Below, in pieces: positions 47,517 to 58,397 of a DNA stretch of 64,000 nt. The position numbers and the translations under genes were made by a program. Where the stretch lies: assembly GCF_000004195.4 (NCBI RefSeq), contig NC_030678.2, positions 35,693,701-35,757,700 of the forward strand, read 5' to 3'. Source of the DNA: Xenopus tropicalis (Eukaryota > Chordata > Amphibia > Anura > Pipidae). Position 1 is the first letter of the stretch, and every line of letters begins with the position of its first letter. The notes beneath the pieces were generated by a model, which saw only the letters and a list, made by a program, of their open reading frames with translations, searched no databases and had not been told where the DNA came from.

Positions 47517-48869
47517 TATATTTTGATCTACTGACTTATTTCATGTTGTGGTTCCACAGATGGGTTTCTCATTCTCTAAAAAAATGAGAATCTTCTCTTT
47601 GGTGACAGCGCATTCAGTGCCTTCCAGCACTCTGGTTAAGCCATTAATCAGGGGTCCTATATTGCCTTTATACATCACAGACATCCTTCCTGTTATGGTC
47701 TACAACATGTTTCAGGGTTTATGATGAAGACGTATGATCTATTTATTAAGCCTGCAAGTCCAGCTTTAGGTTATATTTACAGTCTGCATGTATGAGTGAA
47801 TGATGGGGACAGCTAGGTGGTTTGTTCTTTGTATTTGATTATGGCACTTAGGGATGCAATAGGTTTATTATATTTTTTTGTGTTAAAACACAAATTCCTA
47901 TAAACTTATTAACATTAATATGCAACCATTTACAATACATCTAGGCATACATATAGAATTACATGGGCAATTAGATAGTAGTTTGCAACAACTAAGAACA
48001 TATTGTCGGCCTCATAGTAAGTTGCATTGTGCATGGTAATGTGCATTTCAAGTTGCACAGTAAAACAGTAAAACAGGAGCAGACATATTAATTCTCCCAT
48101 ATAGCACCCAACCCACTAGTGGTCACAATAGAATTCATCTTTCAGTCTCACTAGTGAATAATTGTGTGTTTAATTTTTGTAGTTTGAGGCAAGGGGATTT
48201 GTTTTCTTTCCCTAAAGATACTGGAATGGCACAATGAAATAGGCTCCATATAGATTCCAGAAACAAGGAGTGATCAATAGTAATGGCAAATTGTTTTGGC
48301 AGGCAGGGATCCACAGCGACTTTTTTGTCTCAGCAACTTTTTTGTCTCTGAGAATTTTGACTTCAATACGTTTTTGGACAGATTGGGACTGATTTGCTCA
48401 TCACTAGTGATCAATACATTCTCGGACTTATCAATCACTACCCACTGTAATAACTGTACAATGTAGCTAGTACATGATGATCACTAGAAAGTTGAGCGAT
48501 ATTCTGAAATTGCTCCAGATTCTATGCAAGAAATATAACGCAAGCGTGAATATTCAACATATTCACAACAAACACAATTCATTCCGAGAGTGGGGCAGGT
48601 AAAGTTCCTGCTTTGGCCAAAAGTTTTGTTTTTGTTTTTGTGGGGAACAGGGTAAAAACAAGAGACAGAGCCAAAAGAATGGTGGAAAGGCCACATCTCT
48701 CTGATCTCATTTCAACTACTAAGATTTACTCCCAAATATGCAATTTCATTTTTCATCATCTTCAATAGAAAGATCATACATATATAAAGATAGGGGTTCC
48801 CAGAAGCACTCAGCGTTCTTTCACTACAAGCAGTTTGTTAATAAAGGTTCATCCTTAGGAGGACTAACA
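47517..48869. other. Non-coding stretch
   Basis: No exon or clear repeat boundary seen. About 48317-48345 has a short tandem (gacttttttgtctcagcaac). Confidence 0.4.
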
Positions 48870-48877
48870 CATAGAAT

Positions 48878-49060
48878 CAGGGATCCCCAACTTTAGTTAC
48901 TCGTGTGCCACATTCAGATGTAAAAAGTGTTGGTGAGCCACCAAAGCTTGCCTCTAAGCTAGAAATTTAAAAATGACACCTACTCTGAGGCCACTGGGAG
49001 CAATATCAAAGGGGGAGGTGAGCAACATGTTTCTCCCTTGCTACTGGTTGGTGATCACTG
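48878..49060. mobile_element. hAT-like MITE (CAGGGATCCCCAAC ends), copy 1
   Basis: Ends CAGGGATCCCCAAC and GTTGGTGATCACTG are inverted. Flanks catagaat and cataaaaa agree at 6 of 8. Interior agtgttggtgagccacc and gacacctactctgaggcc matches the copy at 63276. Confidence 0.8.
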
Positions 49061-49749
49061 CATAAAAATGAGCCACTGTTTCCTGCACAATGAGTCTAGT
49101 TTGGCAAACTGTACAGCATTTAAAAGAATGGACATAACCCCATATAGCTTTTATAAGCTTGGCTTTTATCTACTCTTCTTGTCAGTAAGTGAAATATCTT
49201 TCGTAGCCAAATTGCACATAATGTGAGACTTAAAGCCAATTCCCAACAATGAGATCCATAAAGGAGCTTACAATAGTACTGGCGAAATTAGTATCATATC
49301 TCTTATTGGATCAACAGGAAAACTCTGTCCTACTGCTCGTGTTGAATGTTTTTGATCATTTTATGGTGGTCCGTCTATCAGGGTTATTGATTGCAAATTG
49401 TGCTAACGCCATGAAGCCTGACAATTATTCAATATTGTCTCTTTTACCGTGCAAATCAAACCTAATAAACTTTCGGCAGCTCTTGGTTCATTTGATACAC
49501 TGAACAAAGCATCTCAGCGAACAGCTTTGGCGGAAATGCAGAATTTGATAAATATAACGCAGCATGTAGTTCAATAAATGATTGCCATAAACTCCATTTA
49601 ATACTCACACTGTCCTGTTCAGCAATTCATACAAAATCTATATTTCTCTTTCCTTACAGGAAAATTTGCCATTCATGTATTAGGAAATTCTACAACTATT
49701 TTTCTTTCTTGTAAACCTAGAAGTTATTTTTGATGTCCAAAGTAAAAAC
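49061..49749. other. Non-coding stretch
   Basis: Repeat-poor; an 84-codon open frame (49249-49503) shows no domain or splice-supported extension. Confidence 0.35.
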
Positions 49750-49757
49750 CAACCAAT

Positions 49758-50015
49758 CAAGGTCGCACTGGGCCACTGGATAAAAAAACGGTGGGCCCCA
49801 GCCCTAGTGGGCCGCCGCGGCCCACACCCGATGCCTGTTGCCGCTTCACCGGCTGCCAGTGTCCTCCCCTGATGCGTTTCACTTATGCGCGCTCAGAGGA
49901 GGACGTCGGAAGGGGGTTCCTGCCGGGGGGGTTAGGGGGGCGTGCCCGGCAGGGGGCACCTTAGGGGGCGGTAGCCCCGGTGGGCCCTGCACCCCCCACC
50001 CCCAGTCCAACCCTG
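49758..50015. mobile_element. GC-rich hAT-like MITE with perfect target duplication
   Basis: Begins CAAGGTCGCACTGGG and ends CCCAGTCCAACCCTG, inverted with a few mismatches. Flanked by identical 8-bp caaccaat (49750-49757 and 50016-50023). The interior is strongly GC-rich (gtgggccgccgcggcccac), against AT-rich surroundings. No transposase. Confidence 0.88.
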
Positions 50016-50216
50016 CAACCAATATCAAAATAATAAAAAATTAAGAATTTGCTGTACACTTTGTGATATTTAGCTACAAAATCCCTATCTACTGAAAAAA
50101 AAAATAAGCAGAGAGATAAACTGCTGGCAAAGGCTTCTTAATGTAGGCAGCCAGGAGTTAAAGGCAAAGTTATGTAAACTTACATTATTAAATAAGACAT
50201 TAGCATTTATAGTACA

Positions 50217-50560
50217 AGTTATCCGGAAAACTCTAATATTTAAATATTTAAAATTGATTTCCTTTTACTCTGTAATAATAAAACAGTGCCATGTAAAATA
50301 CAATGGTGCGATATAAATAATAATACAGGTATAGGATCTATTATCCAGAATGTTTGGGGCCTGGCATTTTCAGGATCTCCATAAATCTTTTAAAAATCAC
50401 TTAAACATTAAATAAACCCAATAAGATTGTTTTCCACCAATATGAATTCACACGGCTTAGTTATTATAATGTATAAGCTGCTGGTTTAGTATTACAGGGA
50501 AAAAGGAAATCATTCTTAAATACTGGAATTAGTGTTTTATGGATAATGGGTTCTATAAAT
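50217..50560. mobile_element. CAGGTAT-family MITE, copy 3, next to a second fragment
   Basis: The main copy starts at 50326 (TA-CAGGTATAGGATC) and runs through atccagaatgtttggggcc to ttatggataatgggttc, without a clean right end. The preceding 50217-50325 (gttatccggaaaactc, ccttttactctgtaataata) is a fragment of the same family. Confidence 0.65.
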
Positions 50561-50859
50561 GATAATGTCTTATTGAATAATGTAAGTTTATGTAACTCTG
50601 TCAAAATACAAGAGAACATTCAGGTCTGGATCTTAAATGCCTACCTTATGAAGCCTGGGCTGGCCTTCCTCATACACCAAATCCAAGTCTGGGGACAGTC
50701 CAGTTTAGACAGGGCATGATGGAGGGATGACACTTCAGTGAGAATTATACTTGTCTGCTTTGATGTAGCTGATGCCTCCGTGTGGTTCCAGCGTGAGTAC
50801 ATTTGGTCCCTTTTTTGCTTGACTGTTCTCCAGGAAACTGGGAGTAGAAGCAACATATA

Positions 50860-51109
50860 GGGGCGTATTTATTATACTGTGTAAAACTAATTCGCCGAAA
50901 AAACGGAGTAAAAAGCTGTGTAAAATAAATGGAAAAGATCGCCATCTGAACGCCGGATATTACGCCATTATTTTCCATAGGTTCCAGTGGAAGAAAAAAC
51001 GCGTAAAACAATAACGCCGATTTTACGCTGTTTTTATGCCATTTTTACACGGCGAAGCCTGGCGATGTGTGGCGAATTTTCTTTTTACACAGCATAATAA
51101 ATATGCCCC
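50860..51109. mobile_element. Palindromic MITE (GGGGCGTATTTATTAT ends)
   Basis: Left ggggcgtatttattatactg and right cagcataataaatatgcccc are near-perfect inverted ends, both bordered by ATA. The interior alternates ttacgcc/ggcgaa motifs (cgccggatattacgccatta, tacacggcgaagcctggcg), so much of the element could pair with itself. Confidence 0.82.
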
Positions 51110-52655
51110 ATACAGTACATACTGAGGTATCATTGAAGAAGTATTGGGTAAAGCAGTTCAGATGATGGACAGGAAAGGGGTGTCAGCTTGCAGGGAAGTG
51201 GAAAGGTGGAAGAGAGCAAGAAATTCTACTGACAGAAGACAATTCATTGTACTATTCTGATAAATGTATGCATAACTATCTATAGGCCTTAAAAAATGGT
51301 AACATTATATGCTCCAAAGCTTATTATACCGCCAGCATGCTGAGATACTTATAGATGAGCAGTAGTATGACAGCCCCTTGTGTGCTGATAGTCGCTATCT
51401 CCCATTATTTAGCATTCTAGTGGAATAGAATGCTTGTGTTGTGTATGGTAATGACACTTTAAGGACAACTAAATGGTTGATAAACCACTCATCTGTCTAT
51501 TTTGCCTTTAAACTGTACTATTGTGTACTATTGCTTCTGTGTTTTCTGGTTAGAGATTATACAAGCAAACAAGAGCTAGTGCTTTAATAATTCCCTTTAT
51601 CCTACAGAATGTGCATTAAGAAGAGTGGTGTGTTTCTTGCTAGTGTTTTAGCTCTTGAGTTCAGAAAGCTTCCATGTGTGGGTGGCTGGGGGGGGGGAGA
51701 AGAAAAATAAAGCATCTGTGACTGGTACAATCTAACACTTCAGAGCAGTATCACTCAGCTTGTGGCTGGGGAGACACATGTCGCAGTTAAAGGTGCTAAG
51801 GGGTGCACTTTTAATTCGCCAAACATTCAAGACAGCACAGAATGGAACATCTAATCCACTTAAACGATCCTCTTAAAACAAAAGAACATTGGGATGGAGA
51901 TTTCTCCGGCTCTGATCATCGCCTAAGTGGTTCTCTTTCAGTTACACAGATTAAACAAGATTGCTTTAAAGGACAGAAAATATCAGTCAAGTTGTAGTGA
52001 ACCTCTCCAGAGGAGCAGTGAACAAATCCAGACAATTAAAACATGACAACGGTGTGACCCCACTTCTCCTTCTATATTAATGCCCAGGCACCGTCCTTGT
52101 GTTCACCTAATGCAACCAGTGCAACGGATGAGGGTTTCTAAGTAATATTTTGTTGTTGCTTCAAATCACCTGGAAGCGTATGCATCCGACCTACCTGTAA
52201 TTATAATTTAGCTGCAGATGAGTAACCAATGATCAGATCTGGAACTGCTGCTTCTCCGTGGAACATTTACACACTGAAGGGGAAATATCCACACATCGTT
52301 CATATAGTTCTTTTCCCTTTCTTTATAATATCTGATCAGGGTAACTTAAATGACCCTTAAGTTGCCCCATCTACTTGGACCCATGTTTTTACTCTACTGA
52401 TTGTAAACTGACATATTCAATAGTAGGGCTAACTGTAAAGTATTGGTCTTACGCCCTAGCTTAATAGCATCAAAAACACTTTTTCCATTGGGTATGCCCT
52501 TTATGCCAGTCACTCCTTGAATATTTATCTCCTGGCAGCCCAAATTATAATATCCCCTAATCCTCTGGCAAAGGTGTGACAGTACTTTATGGAGCCCTAG
52601 GGTAGACAGGATTAAAATGCTTTTGATGGCCTGAGCAAGTTAATTAAATTAATAA
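51110..52655. other. Non-coding stretch
   Basis: A 10-base G run lies near 51689. 51780-52260 is repeat-poor. No exon recognised. Confidence 0.4.
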
Positions 52656-52662
52656 AGAAGGT

Positions 52663-52745
52663 ATAGGATCCCTTATCTGAATACCTGGTATCCAGAAAGA
52701 TACAAATTATGGAAAGGCGATTTACTCTGGAATCCTTTTTAAAGA
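52663..52745 (+). repeat. Left fragment of a CAGGTAT-family MITE
   Basis: ggtataggatcccttatctg and tccagaaagatacaaattatgg match the family's left part. The matching right part appears at 53102, about 350 bases on. Confidence 0.55.
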
Positions 52746-53101
52746 AGAACATTAGATAGAGTTACCAAGGGATTCCAAGTGCTTAAACACCTACAGTGAT
52801 TTTAGTGGCTTACCTTCTAGCCCCAGCAACTGCTCATCTTCTAGGGTAGTGATCCTGTGTTGTCACTTTGTGCTGTTTCTGGACACCCTCAAAACAGGGC
52901 ATGTGCGCTTACCAAAATAATGTAAGATCTGTACTGCAACTTTACTCACCCAGGGTGGCCCAGGGGGAGCCTGGAACATGGAACAAAATGTTGTGTCAAT
53001 GTAACACTTGCAGGGAAATTACTCTAGGCTGGTGTATTTTTTAGGAATGGGAGCACTGCCCAACATAAGAGGAAAGCAAATAGAACAGCTTGCTACTATC
53101 C

Positions 53102-53185
53102 AGTATGGAGATCCAAATTATGACAAGACCCCTTATCTGGAAAACCCCAGGTCCCGAACATTCTGGATAACAGGGTCCATACCTG
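53102..53185 (-). repeat. Right end of a CAGGTAT-family MITE
   Basis: ccttatctggaaaaccccagg, cattctggataacagggtcc and atacctg end exactly as in the copy at 19663. It may belong to the same insertion as 52663-52745, split by unrelated sequence. Confidence 0.7.
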
Positions 53186-53950
53186 TATTTGGTTTTTTTT
53201 TACTCTGTTTTTCATCAGATTTGCAGTCAGGAAAGGTGTTTGCCCGGTTGTTACATCTTTTGCCCGGTTATTGCATCTTTAGCTCAGACAGTACATTAAA
53301 TTAAATATCAAAGTTACTGAAACCGTTGCTGCACCTACAGTACAAGCTGCACTCACTGATAAAGTCACACAACATTTAGATTTTTGGTACACAGGAGAGG
53401 AATTCGTGTTCAGTTTTCATGGTGAATTACACCTAACATTTTATTTGACTTTTTTGTTCTGCTGCTGTCCCCCTTGGCATTCAAGCTGCTACGGCGTTAG
53501 TAGGTTCACTGGCCCATTCTCCTATAATGAAGCTGTGGTTTGAGTTTAGCTCTTAAATATAGGTAATAGGCTTGAATTGAATATAAAAAAAAAAAATAAT
53601 CATAACAGTAGGAATCTATTCTTGCAACTTACCCTAGCAATCAGCATTTTAAATTCAACCATATATTTGTACACCATGTCAGTTCCCCATGAAGGACTTT
53701 ATTTGTTGTTTGCTGATCCGTGGGTTATAACTCTGTTCTTCCTATACAAATGTAACAAAGACCTGGGATGATGAGACCCATCATTTCACCTGGGACACAG
53801 TCAGTGTCAGAATGACTTTTGCAGGTTACCAGAATTAGATTTCTTTAAATAGATTCAGTGTGTATGTGCAACTGGAATAGCCAAGGTGTTTACTCCTTTT
53901 CAAATTAAGCATGAAACTCAAATTCCTTCTTTTATTAACAAATCATATAT
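53186..53950. other. Non-coding stretch
   Basis: A short duplication (tgcccggttgttacatctttt / tgcccggttattgcatcttta) lies at about 53241-53281. No exon recognised. Confidence 0.4.
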
Positions 53951-53956
53951 TGCTTT

Positions 53957-53989
53957 CCCTGCCTCTATGCATTAGGCATAGAGGCAGGG
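53957..53989. repeat. Perfect 14-bp hairpin
   Basis: ccctgcctctatgc (53957-53970), loop attag, then gcatagaggcaggg (53976-53989). Pairing does not extend further, which is shorter than a usual microRNA precursor. Confidence 0.85.
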
Positions 53990-55128
53990 CAGACAATTAC
54001 TTTCACTTTACATTTAGCACTCACTTTCCCACTCCCTTCTCATCTAATTGTGTAGCCTGTGCATAGTCATTTGTATTAGGTCCCCCATTCTGGGGCATAC
54101 ACAAGATTTTGGGGTAATGCAAAGCTTGCCTTAATAACAGTGCCCATACAATGGTGCCTGTCTGCTTCCTGTGATTGTGTTATTCCAAGACTAAGGGAAA
54201 CAAGATTTATATAATTTAAAGTGAAGTTTATTTTACTTTGCAATCACAATAGAAAAGAATTTGGAATTATTTCTTAGGGTTACAGGGCCCCTTCAACATT
54301 ATGATAAGCTGAGCATATCTTCGCTTTAACAATGGCCACTTTTTAAAAAGAATAACTGCCCATGAACTGATTGGATCTCCTTAGCTATACATTAATTTAA
54401 TTTTTTAAATATTTTTGTTTCCGCTAGGCATATCGGTAAATCATACCGCTAGGCAAACTGTGTTTGTTGATGTCATGTTTCCAATAGAACTGTACCCGCT
54501 GATATATATATACTGAATATAAAAACTGAGAACGTACCATGAGAGAAATGAGCATACAAGTAGGAATCCTGCACAGATAGAGGTGTGCAGATAAAGGAAT
54601 GGTTCTTCTGGCAGAAACACTGACAAAAATTATCTTAAAATATTTTACATGTGTAAGTAAACATTTAAATATTAAAGAAGCTTTAGATGTTCTTTACTGT
54701 AGAGGTTTTTGATGCATGGTGAGCAATATAGTGCAGAATCCTACTGTCCATAATTGAAACACATGCATCAATAATGTTATGAGTGGATAGGGCATAGTAA
54801 CCATGTTAAAAATAGTACATGTAGTATAATACATACAGGATTTGGCCTAGTTGTCACATAAGAATGAGATGAGTTAACACAAGCCATTGGGGATGCTTAC
54901 ACACATTATTCATGGTTCTTGCAGCATACTGCAACCCTTGCCTGAATGTCATAAAAGTCACACATTTCTCATGTTCTTATATAACATTATATTTTTTGTA
55001 AGTCATTTTGTTCTGACTGTTTTTAGAATCTGCAAATCATTTTTTTTTATCTTGAAATTGTAGCCGATGTGATGAAGGATTCATTACAGACAAATCAAAT
55101 ATGTGCAAATCTCAGTCTGTCTCAGATA
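53990..55128. other. Non-coding stretch
   Basis: No exon or clear repeat boundary seen. Confidence 0.4.
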
Positions 55129-55135
55129 CAGGTAT

Positions 55136-55180
55136 GGGACCTGTTATTATGGGACCTGTTATTATGGGACCTCTTATTCA
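55136..55180. repeat. 15-bp tandem repeat, three units
   Basis: gggacctgttattat twice, then gggacctcttattca, at the left end of the MITE. Confidence 0.92.
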
Positions 55181-55234
55181 GAATGTTTGGGACCTTCTAG
55201 ATAAGGCATCGTTCCGTAATGTGGATCTCCATAT

Positions 55235-55645
55235 TAAACTCAATAGGATTATTTTGCTGTCAATAAGGATTAATTATTACTTAGTTGTAATCAAGTACAA
55301 GGTACTGTTTTATTATTACAGAGAAAAGGGAATCATTTAACCATTAAATAAACCCAATAGGACTGTTCTGCCCCCAATAAGGGGTAATTATATCTTAGTT
55401 GGGATCAAGTACAGGTACTGTTTTATTATTACAGAGAAAAGGGAATCATTTAACCATTAAATAAACCCAATAGGGCTGTTCTGCCCCCAATAAGGGGTAA
55501 TTATATCTTAGTTGGGATCAAGTACAGGTACTGTTTTATTATTACAGAGAAAAGGGAATCATTTAACCATTAAACAAACCCAATAGGGCTGTTCTGCCCC
55601 CAATAAGGATTAATTATATCTTAGTTGTAATCAAGTACAAGGTAC
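55235..55645. repeat. 113-bp tandem repeat inside a MITE
   Basis: The block with aacccaatagg, gttctgcccccaataagg, cttagttgggatcaagtac and ttattacagagaaaaggg recurs at a 113-base step. Anchors ccattaaa lie at 55341, 55454 and 55567. An older, more diverged unit precedes them. Units 2-4 are nearly identical. Confidence 0.92.
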
Positions 55646-55705
55646 TGGGAGATGGCCTTCCCCTTATTCAGAGCTTTTTAGATAAAAGGTTTCCGGATAA
55701 CAAAA

Positions 55706-55738
55706 ATAAATAAATAAATATATATATATATATATATA
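55706..55738. repeat. AAAT/TA simple repeat
   Basis: (AAAT)n passing into (TA)n. Confidence 0.9.
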
Positions 55739-56850
55739 ACACTTTATTTAGCCTTCATGCCTATTGGGACTATGTGGCACATTACAAAGACTGGTTGCCT
55801 GTTTTTGTGAGGAGCATGCTATTAGCACGGTGTTGCTCTGATGTCTTGGGTCACTTTGTGAGGGAAAAATGTTTCCGTGGGACAGCTGGCTTCCACGTGT
55901 TTGAGGATTTTATAAGAGAACATACAAGACATTATTTCAGTGCCTAGAGGAAGCCTTCAACAGAGCCCCAAATATGTATTGAAGCTTTTAGATCCAATTA
56001 AATATAAAGGCATATTAACCTTAAGCAAAAGATTGCCCTTCAAGTAGAAAAAGCCATGCTTAGGAAAGGTTAAATAATTAATAACAGTGTTTCTTATAAA
56101 TTCTCTGGTTCTTCTCTAGAGACTGAAGGGAGCAGCTTTGTCTTTTCTGGTTTGTTTTGGGGCTAGACAACCCTTGTTTCCTGGGGCGTTGCAATTAATG
56201 TCACTAGACTGTACTTCCTGCGCTTGCAGATCAATCAAAGGTCATGGTGTCTATGGGGAGATTGTCAGCTGTGACAGATACATTTATTGACACGGTTCTC
56301 CATGTTCTTTTACAAGCTTGCATTTGATAGGCTGGCAAATTTCAGTAGGACCTGCTGTAACCTGTCGCAGAGTCATTTTAAGATGGTGGTGCTTAAATAG
56401 TTGGCACAGAGCTAAGGTGAATAATACATGCACAGCAGGATGGTAATTTAGTTTAAAACTGTGGGAAAAATGTTGCCTCGGAGCAAAAATAAAAATATGG
56501 TTGATGGTCTGTAAGAGCGTTTGTAATTATTTAGCTTAATGTAATGTATTAGTAGCAGTAAAAGTATTACCAACATCTTTCTGTATGCAAGATTCATTAT
56601 GGGGTTCTTCTTCTATACATATACATTCCCACACCAAGTCAAGTTATATATGTACATTTAGTACATTGGTTCTAGTTTTATACATACATTGGCATGCAAG
56701 CTGAGTTGCAATAAACCTCATTGCTGAGAACCTAGCTCTATCTCCATGCAACATATTTTAACCAGGCCATGTTAATTAGGGCAATTTTTTGATAATAAAA
56801 ATAAAAATATAGTTTTTTAGGCATTTTGAAGAATGTTGATACATTTTGCT
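55739..56850. other. Intronic stretch upstream of the rtn4rl1 exon
   Basis: No exon or clear repeat boundary seen. Confidence 0.4.
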
Positions 56851-56854
56851 AGGG

Positions 56855-56972
56855 TATCCAACTGGCTGTTTTCCAGATATTGCTGAACTACAACTCCTGT
56901 TTAACTTTCAGGGGAGGATGGAAGTTGTAGCTCAACAACAGCTGGAGAACTGCAGGTTGGAGATTACTGGCA
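56855..56972. repeat. Palindromic dispersed repeat near the splice acceptor
   Basis: tatccaactggctgtt and aactacaactcctg on the left pair with gaagttgtagctcaacaaca and gcaggttggagatta on the right. It lies about 70 bases before the exon. Related text (actacaac, ctgctgccctcca) appears near 43520. No target duplication could be fixed. Confidence 0.6.
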
Positions 56973-57014
56973 TACACGTCATGTTGACTTGAATGTTTTA
57001 AATTTGTGACTAAT

Positions 57015-57042
57015 GTTTCCATCTGCTCTTCTTTTTCAACAG
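57015..57042 (+). other. 3' splice site of the rtn4rl1 coding exon
   Basis: A pyrimidine-rich run (tttccatctgctcttctttt) leads to CAACAG, and coding homology begins directly after it. The reading frame stays open upstream to about 57006, but that part has no resemblance to the family and includes the pyrimidine tract. The junction splits a Gly codon after its first base (phase 1). As I recall, mammalian RTN4RL1 also has a short first coding exon ending in a split Gly, which supports this start for the exon. Confidence 0.85.
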
Positions 57043-58397
57043 GATGTCACCTGGATCTGTTCTTGGTACTTTTTGGACTCCAGATCCCTTTGATCTCATT
57101 ATGTCCTGTCAATTGTGTATGTTACCCCACTCCTATGACTGTCAGCTGCCAGGCTCACAACTTTGGAGCCATACCAGAAGGGATTCCAGAAAACAGCGAA
57201 AGAATATTTTTGCAAAATAACCAGATAACCATGCTTCACAGAGGGGATTTTGGTCCTTCCTTGGTAACCCTTTGGCTTTATTCTAATAACATCACCTTCA
57301 TAGACCCTGCCACATTTGAAGGATTTGATAACCTTGAAGAGCTGGATCTGGGAGACAATCGTTACTTAAGGGCTTTAGCAGCAGACACATTCCAAGGTTT
57401 GTCTAGACTTCACGCCTTGCACCTGTATAAATGTGGACTCAGCTCTTTGCCTAGTGGAATATTTAGTGGCCTCCACAGCTTGCAGTTCCTTTATTTGCAG
57501 GATAACTACATAGAGTTTCTACAAGATGACATATTTATAGATTTGGTTAACCTAAGTTACCTTTTTCTGCATGGCAACAAACTCTGGAGTCTCCATCAAA
57601 ATACATTCAGGGGCCTTGTTAACCTGGACCGTCTTCTCCTACATCAAAATCAGCTGCAGTGGGTTCACAGGACTGCATTCCATGACCTCAAGCGACTTAC
57701 CATGCTTTTCCTGTTTAACAATAGCTTAACTGAACTGCAAGGGGAGTGTTTGGCCCACCTATCGGCGTTAGAGTTTCTAAGGCTCAATGGTAACCCTTGG
57801 GACTGTGGTTGTAAAGCAAGATCTCTCTGGGAATGGTTACGAGGTTTTCGAGGTTCTAGTTCAAATGTTATTTGTGAATCCCCTGATCATTTGGCAGGCA
57901 TGGACCTTAAAGTGTTGAAAACAGAAGACTTCATGCATTGTTCAGGCTCAGAATCTCTTCACCAGATTAAGACTCACACATTTAGCACCACACACCGTAT
58001 AGCACACAAAGGCCATCACTCTCATCATTCCTCCAAAGAGAAGGGGAAGGAACTTGATGTTGGCCTGCACCAAAATGAGCCTGCAGCCCCTCCAGATCCT
58101 CGACCAGGTTCTAGAAAGCCAGGGAAAAACTGTACCAGTCACAAGAATAGGAATCGCATTTCAAAACCTGTGTCTGTAAAAAGCATGAATGATCTTCAGG
58201 ATTATGCTCCTGATTATCATCATAAATTTAACTTCGGCACTTTGCCCACTGCCTCCACTAAGAGGAAGACTAAATGTACAAGGAGGACGCCGGTCAGGAT
58301 ACCAAGTGGAGTACAACAGGCAGCAGGCAATGATAGTGATGGGGTCAGGGTGTCTCTGCTGTTATTCCTCCTTGTGTTGGCTGTCATAGTACGCTGA
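57043..58397 (+). CDS. rtn4rl1: Nogo receptor-like 1 (NgR3), last coding exon
   Basis: Encodes about 450 residues of a GPI-anchored neuronal surface receptor of the Nogo receptor family. The first two bases complete a Gly codon split by a phase-1 intron. Seen in order: hydrophobic signal-peptide core (57045-57101), an LRRNT cap with Cys spacing C-x3-C-x-C-x8-C starting at 57102, then about nine LxxLxL-type leucine-rich repeats (for example [28 protein letters not shown]). The LRRCT cap starts with NPWDCGC (first Cys 57804) and its last Cys is at 57939. A His/Lys-rich stalk follows, then small residues (GNDSDG) and a hydrophobic tail ending in Arg, as expected for GPI attachment. Sequons NIT, NLS, NNS and NCT are visible. 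The motifs CQAHNF, YAPDY and RIPSGVQQA match RTN4RL1 rather than RTN4R or RTN4RL2 as I recall them. Length fits the vertebrate protein (about 440). The frame is intact. Missing here: start codon and first few residues, on an upstream exon. Family members bind myelin or matrix ligands; the ligand is not deducible here. Confidence 0.95.

Larger units (their letters stand above)
55129..55705 (+). mobile_element. CAGGTAT-family MITE, expanded copy
   Basis: Starts TA-CAGGTATGGGACC and keeps ttcagaatgtttgggacc and gtggatctcc, later ggtactgggagatggccttc and ttccggataac. It is nearly twice the usual length because of internal tandem duplication. A clean right end is missing, the tail running into AAAT/TA simple repeat. 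Confidence 0.75.
1..57042 (+). other. Intron 1 and/or 5' flank of rtn4rl1
   Basis: No other convincing exon was found on either strand. The reading frames in this span are short, mostly under 100 codons, lie in repeats or simple sequence, and show no recognised family motifs except decayed transposon proteins. In mammals the coding start of RTN4RL1 is separated from the main exon by a very long intron, so most of this span is probably intron 1. The position of exon 1 is unknown and may be left of the window. Confidence 0.6.

Noticed and set aside
49249..49503. 84-codon open frame
   Set aside because: Hydrophobic composition only; no homology or splice context seen.
53957..53989. microRNA precursor
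   Set aside because: A stem of 14 pairs is too short for a standard precursor and does not extend.
57006..57042. Upstream open frame continuous with the rtn4rl1 exon
   Set aside because: It begins at a GTG, crosses the pyrimidine tract and splice acceptor, and has no similarity to the family N-terminus; it is intron.
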